NCBI GenBank assembly: GCA_025936595.1 | Contig: JAICTB010000021.1 | Span: forward strand, 1 to 15,259 | Direction of reading: 5' to 3' | Length of the DNA: 15,259 bases | From: Thermoleophilia bacterium | GTDB lineage: Bacteria > Actinomycetota > Thermoleophilia > Gaiellales > Gaiellaceae | Shown here: piece by piece, positions 12,689-15,259 of the stretch | How positions within the stretch are numbered: position 1 is the stretch's first letter | Layout of the letters: every line of letters begins with the position of its first letter | Made by a program: the position numbers and the translations under genes | Notes under the pieces: generated by a model | What the model saw: only the letters and a program-made list of their open reading frames with translations | What the model was told of the DNA's origin: nothing | Database searches by the model: none

Positions 12689-13836
12689 CTCCTCGGCAAG
12701 CCGAGCACGCGCTCGGCGACGATGTTGCGGAGGATCTCGCTCGTGCCCGCCTCGATCGTGTTGCCGCGCGAGCGGAGCTGCTGGTACTGCCAGTACGCGT
12801 CGGCGCCGCCGTCGCCGTCGCGCACGTCCGCGCGCTCGCCGAGGATCTCCAGCGCGAGCTTCGTCACCCGCTGGTTCGCCTCCGACCACACGAGCTTGGA
12901 CGCGGATCCTTCGGGGCCGGGAATCCCGGTCTTCGTCAGCGTCGTCAGCGCGCGGTAGTTCGTGTACTTGAGCGCCTGCAACTCGATCCACTCACGCGCG
13001 ATCCGGTCGCGCAGGACCGGGTCGGTGACGTTGTGCTCCTTCGCGAGCGCGATCAGCTTCCGCACCGCGACGTCGAGCGTCGCCGAGAGCGCGAAGCCGA
13101 GCGTCCCGCGCTCGTGGAGGAGCGTCGTCATCGCCACCTGCCAGCCCTCGCCGACGCCGCCGAGCAGGTTCTCCTTCGGCACCTGCACGTCTGTGAAGAA
13201 GATCTCGTTGAACTCTGGCTGGCCGGTGATCTGGACGAGCGGGCGCACCTCGACGCCGGAGGCGTGCATGTCGGCGATCACGTAGGTGAGGTTCTTGTAG
13301 CGCGGCGCGTCGGGGAGCCCGAGCCCGACGAGGATGCAGAAGTCGGCGATGTGCGCGAACGACGACCAGACCTTCTGGCCGTTGACGAGAAAATGGTCGC
13401 CCCTGTCCTCGATGCGCGTGCGCGACGCGGCGAGGTCGCTGCCGGCGTCCGGCTCGGAGAAGCCCTGGCACCAGATCTCCTCCGCGGTCAGGATGTTCGA
13501 GAGGTAGCGCTCCTTCTGCTCGGGCGTGCCCCACGCGATGATCGTCGGGCCGGCCATGCCGAGGCCGATCACGCCGAGGTGCGAGGGCGCCTCCGCGCGC
13601 GCGAGCTCCTCGAGGTAGATCGCCTGGTGCGCGTAGGGCGCTCCGGCGCCGCCGTACTCCTTCGGCCACGTCAGCCCGGCGTAACCCGCCTCGCCGAGCT
13701 TGCGGCTCCACTCGCGGTCGGCGTCCTCGAAGCGCCGCGCGCTCCGCTTCGCCGCGCCCGACGGCAGGTTCTCCTCGATGAACGCGCGCACCTCGCGGCG
13801 GAAGGCGGCTTCCTCCGGCGTATCGCGAAGCTCCAC
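12682..13836 (-). CDS. Acyl-CoA dehydrogenase (FadE type), full length
   Basis: FAD-dependent acyl-CoA dehydrogenase, 384 residues, expected to introduce the alpha-beta double bond in acyl-CoA. N-terminal helical domain with GYAGLTWPKEYGGAGAPY, then GTPEQKERYL; beta domain with QGFSEPDAGSDLAASRT and HFLVNGQKVWSSFAH; C-terminal domain ends NTIEAGTSEILRNIVAERVLGLPR. In that motif the residue before GTSE is Ala, where MCAD-type enzymes have the catalytic Glu, so the base is probably elsewhere, as in isovaleryl-CoA and long-chain dehydrogenases; the Glu in LLHERGTLGF is a candidate. This wording is typical of steroid/branched-chain FadE enzymes of actinobacteria. GTG 13836 has a TAGGAT box ending 7 bases upstream and no good Shine-Dalgarno, so a leaderless start is likely. 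Palindromic elements flank it on both sides. It may partner the short dehydrogenase downstream. Confidence 0.94.
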   Translation of the reverse strand: MELRDTPEEAAFRREVRAFIEENLPSGAAKRSARRFEDADREWSRKLGEAGYAGLTWPKEYGGAGAPYAHQAIYLEELARAEAPSHLGVIGLGMAGPTIIAWGTPEQKERYLSNILTAEEIWCQGFSEPDAGSDLAASRTRIEDRGDHFLVNGQKVWSSFAHIADFCILVGLGLPDAPRYKNLTYVIADMHASGVEVRPLVQITGQPEFNEIFFTDVQVPKENLLGGVGEGWQVAMTTLLHERGTLGFALSATLDVAVRKLIALAKEHNVTDPVLRDRIAREWIELQALKYTNYRALTTLTKTGIPGPEGSASKLVWSEANQRVTKLALEILGERADVRDGDGGADAYWQYQQLRSRGNTIEAGTSEILRNIVAERVLGLPRSR

Positions 13837-13843
13837 GCGCTCG

Positions 13844-13849
13844 ATCCTA
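13844..13849 (-). promoter_or_regulatory. Candidate -10 box of a leaderless promoter for the acyl-CoA dehydrogenase at 12682
   Basis: Minus strand TAGGAT (TANNNT) ends 7 bases before GTG 13836. It overlaps the terminal TAG of palindromic element 2, so the element's end may form part of the promoter. Confidence 0.45.
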
Positions 13850-14015
13850 GAGGCTTGATGCGTGTTGGGGTGTGCGCGGGGATGCTCCTGACCAAGCGGA
13901 TTGGACGCGGCGGACGCAGCCCGTAACGGTGGCTACGGGCAAGTTCGACGCGGCCGAGCCGCGCCGTGTCAGGTGCACCATCCGCGTGCGCCTGCAAATG
14001 CGCATCAAGCCTCTA
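13848..14015. repeat. Near-palindromic 168-base intergenic element 2 (MITE/REP-like)
   Basis: Perfect 15-base terminal inverted repeats, TAGAGGCTTGATGCG (13848-13862) against its complement at 14001-14015. The inner parts also pair partly (CCTGAC near 13886 against its complement near 13967), and a central hairpin has arms GCCCGTA / TACGGGC (13919-13925, 13934-13940). It fills the 176-base gap between the zinc alcohol dehydrogenase and the acyl-CoA dehydrogenase. The right end contains the TAG stop of the alcohol dehydrogenase; the left end touches the next gene's -10 box. It shares GGATTGG, GGACGCAG and a similar central stem with element 1. No ORF of note. Confidence 0.75.
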
Positions 14016-15044
14016 CGGTACGAGCACGGTGCGGATCACGTCGCCGTCGCGCATCGCGTCGAGCGCGTCCTTCCATCCCGCGAGCGGCGCCGTGCGCGTG
14101 ACCATGCCCGCGAGATCGAGCTTGCCGTCAAGCGACCACCGCGCGAGCCGCGGGAAGTCCTCCTGCGGCAGGTGGTCGCCGCCGTGCGAGACGAGGATCC
14201 GGGTCCGCTTCGCGAAGAGCGCGGGCAGGTCGAGCTCCGCCTTCTCGCCGGCGGGCGAAAGCCCGATCAGGACCACCGTTCCGCTCGAGCCGGCGAGGCC
14301 GAGCGCCTGCTCGAACGTGGTCCGGCGCCCGACGACGTCGAAGGCGAAGTCGACCGGCCCCGGCTCGGTATGGGTCGCGCCGAAGTGCAGCGCCTGCGCG
14401 AGCTTACGCTCGTCGAGGTCGATCGCGCGGATCTCGGACGCGCCCGCGATGCGCGCGCCCTGGATCACGGAGATGCCGACGGCACCGCAGCCGATCACGG
14501 CGACGCGCGCACCCTCCCAGACCTTCGCCGTCTCGAGCACCGACATGACGCCGGTTGCGACGGCGCAGCCGATCAGGCATGCCTGCTCGGGCGGGAGCTC
14601 CTCCGGCACCTTCACCGCGGCGACCTGCGGGACGACGGTGTGCGTGGCGAACGTGCCCGTGCGCAGGACCGGCGTCAGCTCGGTTCCGTCGTGGCGGTGC
14701 AACCGTCCGCGCGCGGCGGGCGGCCGCTTGCATTGACGAGGCTCGCCGCGCCGGCACGGCGCGCAGTCTCCGCACGCGGTCTTCCAGCCGAGCACCACGC
14801 GGTCGCCGGCTGCGAGCGTGTCCACGCCCTCCCCCGTCTCGATGACGGTGCCCGCGCCCTCGTGACCGAGCAGCACCGGATACGCGTGTCCCCAGCCGTT
14901 CTCCTCGATCACGTGCAGGTCGCTGTGGCAAACACCGGTCGCGTCGATACGGACGAGCACCTCACCGGGGCCGGGCGCGCCGACGTCGATCTCCTCGAGC
15001 GCGACCGTTCCTCCCTCGGTGAGGACTACACCCTGGTCAGCCAA
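14013..15044 (-). CDS. Zinc-dependent alcohol dehydrogenase (MDR family)
   Basis: NAD-type zinc alcohol dehydrogenase, 343 residues, oxidising an alcohol to aldehyde or the reverse. Catalytic zinc ligands are Cys39 in TGVCHSDLH, His61/Glu62 in LLGHEGAG and Cys160 in IGCAVATG. The structural zinc site has all four cysteines (C91, C94, C97, C105 in CGDCAPCRRGEPRQC). The cofactor motif is VIGCGAVG (183-190), followed by Asp209 in RAIDLDERK, suggesting NAD rather than NADP. It resembles class III/actinobacterial alcohol dehydrogenases; a thiol-adduct formaldehyde role is possible but unproven. The start is TTG 15044, 19 bases inside the upstream gene, with no Shine-Dalgarno; no other in-frame start fits before the conserved N-terminus. 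With its neighbour it could convert alcohols or hydroxy acids to carbonyl compounds. Confidence 0.93.
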   Translation of the reverse strand: MADQGVVLTEGGTVALEEIDVGAPGPGEVLVRIDATGVCHSDLHVIEENGWGHAYPVLLGHEGAGTVIETGEGVDTLAAGDRVVLGWKTACGDCAPCRRGEPRQCKRPPAARGRLHRHDGTELTPVLRTGTFATHTVVPQVAAVKVPEELPPEQACLIGCAVATGVMSVLETAKVWEGARVAVIGCGAVGISVIQGARIAGASEIRAIDLDERKLAQALHFGATHTEPGPVDFAFDVVGRRTTFEQALGLAGSSGTVVLIGLSPAGEKAELDLPALFAKRTRILVSHGGDHLPQEDFPRLARWSLDGKLDLAGMVTRTAPLAGWKDALDAMRDGDVIRTVLVP

Positions 15045-15259
15045 GATGAGTCGAGATCGCGGATCGAATGCGCGCCCGCGAGCGCGAGTGTGAGGTCGAT
15101 CTCCGCCATCAGGTTCTGGAGCAGCTCCTCCACGCCGCGCTGGCCACCGACGGCGAGCGCGTAGGCATACGGGCGGCCGAGGAGGACCGCGTCGGCGCCG
15201 AGCGCGATCGCCTTGAGCACGTCAGCGGCGCAGCGGACGCCCCCGTCCATCAGCACCAC
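15026..15259 (-). CDS. FMN-dependent alpha-hydroxy-acid dehydrogenase, C-terminal part only
   Basis: The last 77 or so residues of a lactate dehydrogenase/glycolate oxidase-type FMN enzyme, cut by the right edge. The visible MDGGVR followed by DVLKAIALGADAVLLGRPY is the family's FMN-phosphate-binding signature (GGVR and GRP). The usual helical tail (GGQRGVEELLQNLMAEIDLTLALAG) and a short C-terminus follow. These enzymes oxidise 2-hydroxy acids to 2-oxo acids with oxygen or an electron carrier as acceptor. The catalytic His and Arg lie upstream, outside the window, so substrate and acceptor cannot be judged. A GTG at the edge is not a real start, because the family motif is already under way. 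It ends in TAG 15026-15028 and overlaps the alcohol dehydrogenase by 19 bases, suggesting one operon. Confidence 0.88.
   Translation of the reverse strand: MVLMDGGVRCAADVLKAIALGADAVLLGRPYAYALAVGGQRGVEELLQNLMAEIDLTLALAGAHSIRDLDSSWLTRV

Noticed and set aside
12525..12971. Plus-strand ORF starting inside palindromic element 1
   Set aside because: Its first part is element sequence and the rest is antisense to the acyl-CoA dehydrogenase; composition is Arg/Ser-rich without a fold.
13889..13895. TGACCAA half-site inside element 2 as a third FadR-like operator
   Set aside because: Only one half of the palindrome is present and the partner half is not conserved.
15034..15043. TGGTCAGCCA near the alcohol dehydrogenase start as an operator
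   Set aside because: It is an imperfect palindrome that does not fit TGGT-NNN-ACCA and lies in coding overlap of two genes.
13872..15164. Plus-strand ORF of 430 codons opposite the alcohol dehydrogenase
   Set aside because: Shadow ORF: it spans element 2, the full alcohol dehydrogenase and part of the FMN enzyme in antisense, with no domain of its own.
1..15259. CRISPR array, tRNA/rRNA genes, transposase, phage or toxin-antitoxin genes
   Set aside because: Looked for on both strands; no regularly spaced repeats, no RNA gene signature and no such protein among the convincing ORFs.

Overview
This window is very GC-rich (about 70% by eye) and gene-dense. It looks like a chromosomal segment of an actinobacterium, possibly the Thermoleophilia (Gaiellales/Solirubrobacterales type). 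Reasons are an F420-type luciferase-like oxidoreductase, many acyl-CoA dehydrogenases and SDRs, GTG/TTG starts, 4-base start/stop overlaps, and several starts that look leaderless (TANNNT box ending 7 nt before the start codon). The taxonomic call is inference. I see no rRNA, tRNA, CRISPR, transposase or phage gene.

Layout. (a) Plus strand, 1-1860: the 3' part of a thiolase, overlapping an EamA/DMT-type membrane transporter that appears to start at CTG. (b) 1861-2080: a 220-base gap with two copies of a 49-base repeat 111 bases apart. Each copy contains the palindrome TTGGTC-N-GACCAA, which resembles operators of the FadR/PdhR branch of GntR regulators. (c) 2081-5870: an APH-like kinase (+), a convergent LLM/F420 oxidoreductase (-) overlapping its 3' end by 8 bases, then after a 20-base divergent gap an ACAD10/11-like acyl-CoA dehydrogenase (+) and a YqgE/AlgH protein (+). 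(d) Minus strand, 10169 down to 5878: a five-gene operon, cupin - acyl-CoA ligase - enoyl-CoA hydratase - quinone-oxidoreductase-like MDR - SDR, in which every junction is a GTGA overlap. (e) Minus strand, 11030 down to 10236: a ferritin-like protein with a possible export signal, followed by a strong hairpin. (f) Minus strand from the right edge to 11095: the C-terminal end of an FMN-dependent alpha-hydroxy-acid dehydrogenase, a zinc alcohol dehydrogenase, a full-length acyl-CoA dehydrogenase, a short acyl-CoA dehydrogenase lacking its central domain, and an SDR.

Function. The window holds enzymes for every step of acyl-CoA beta-oxidation: ligase, acyl-CoA dehydrogenases, hydratase, SDRs that could act as 3-hydroxyacyl-CoA dehydrogenases, and thiolase. 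The APH kinase plus ACAD10/11-like dehydrogenase resembles the kinase/dehydrogenase pair used for 4-hydroxyacyl-CoA breakdown in eukaryotic ACAD10/ACAD11 and in the Pseudomonas putida lva (levulinate) pathway. The substrate here is unknown.

The least ordinary features are the paired palindromic repeats at 1872-2031; two near-palindromic elements of about 170 bases (12515-12688 and 13848-14015) that fit the gaps on both sides of the full-length acyl-CoA dehydrogenase gene and carry the upstream genes' stop codons in their arms; the domain-deleted acyl-CoA dehydrogenase; and two genes (EamA, SDR2) whose likely starts are not ATG, GTG or TTG.
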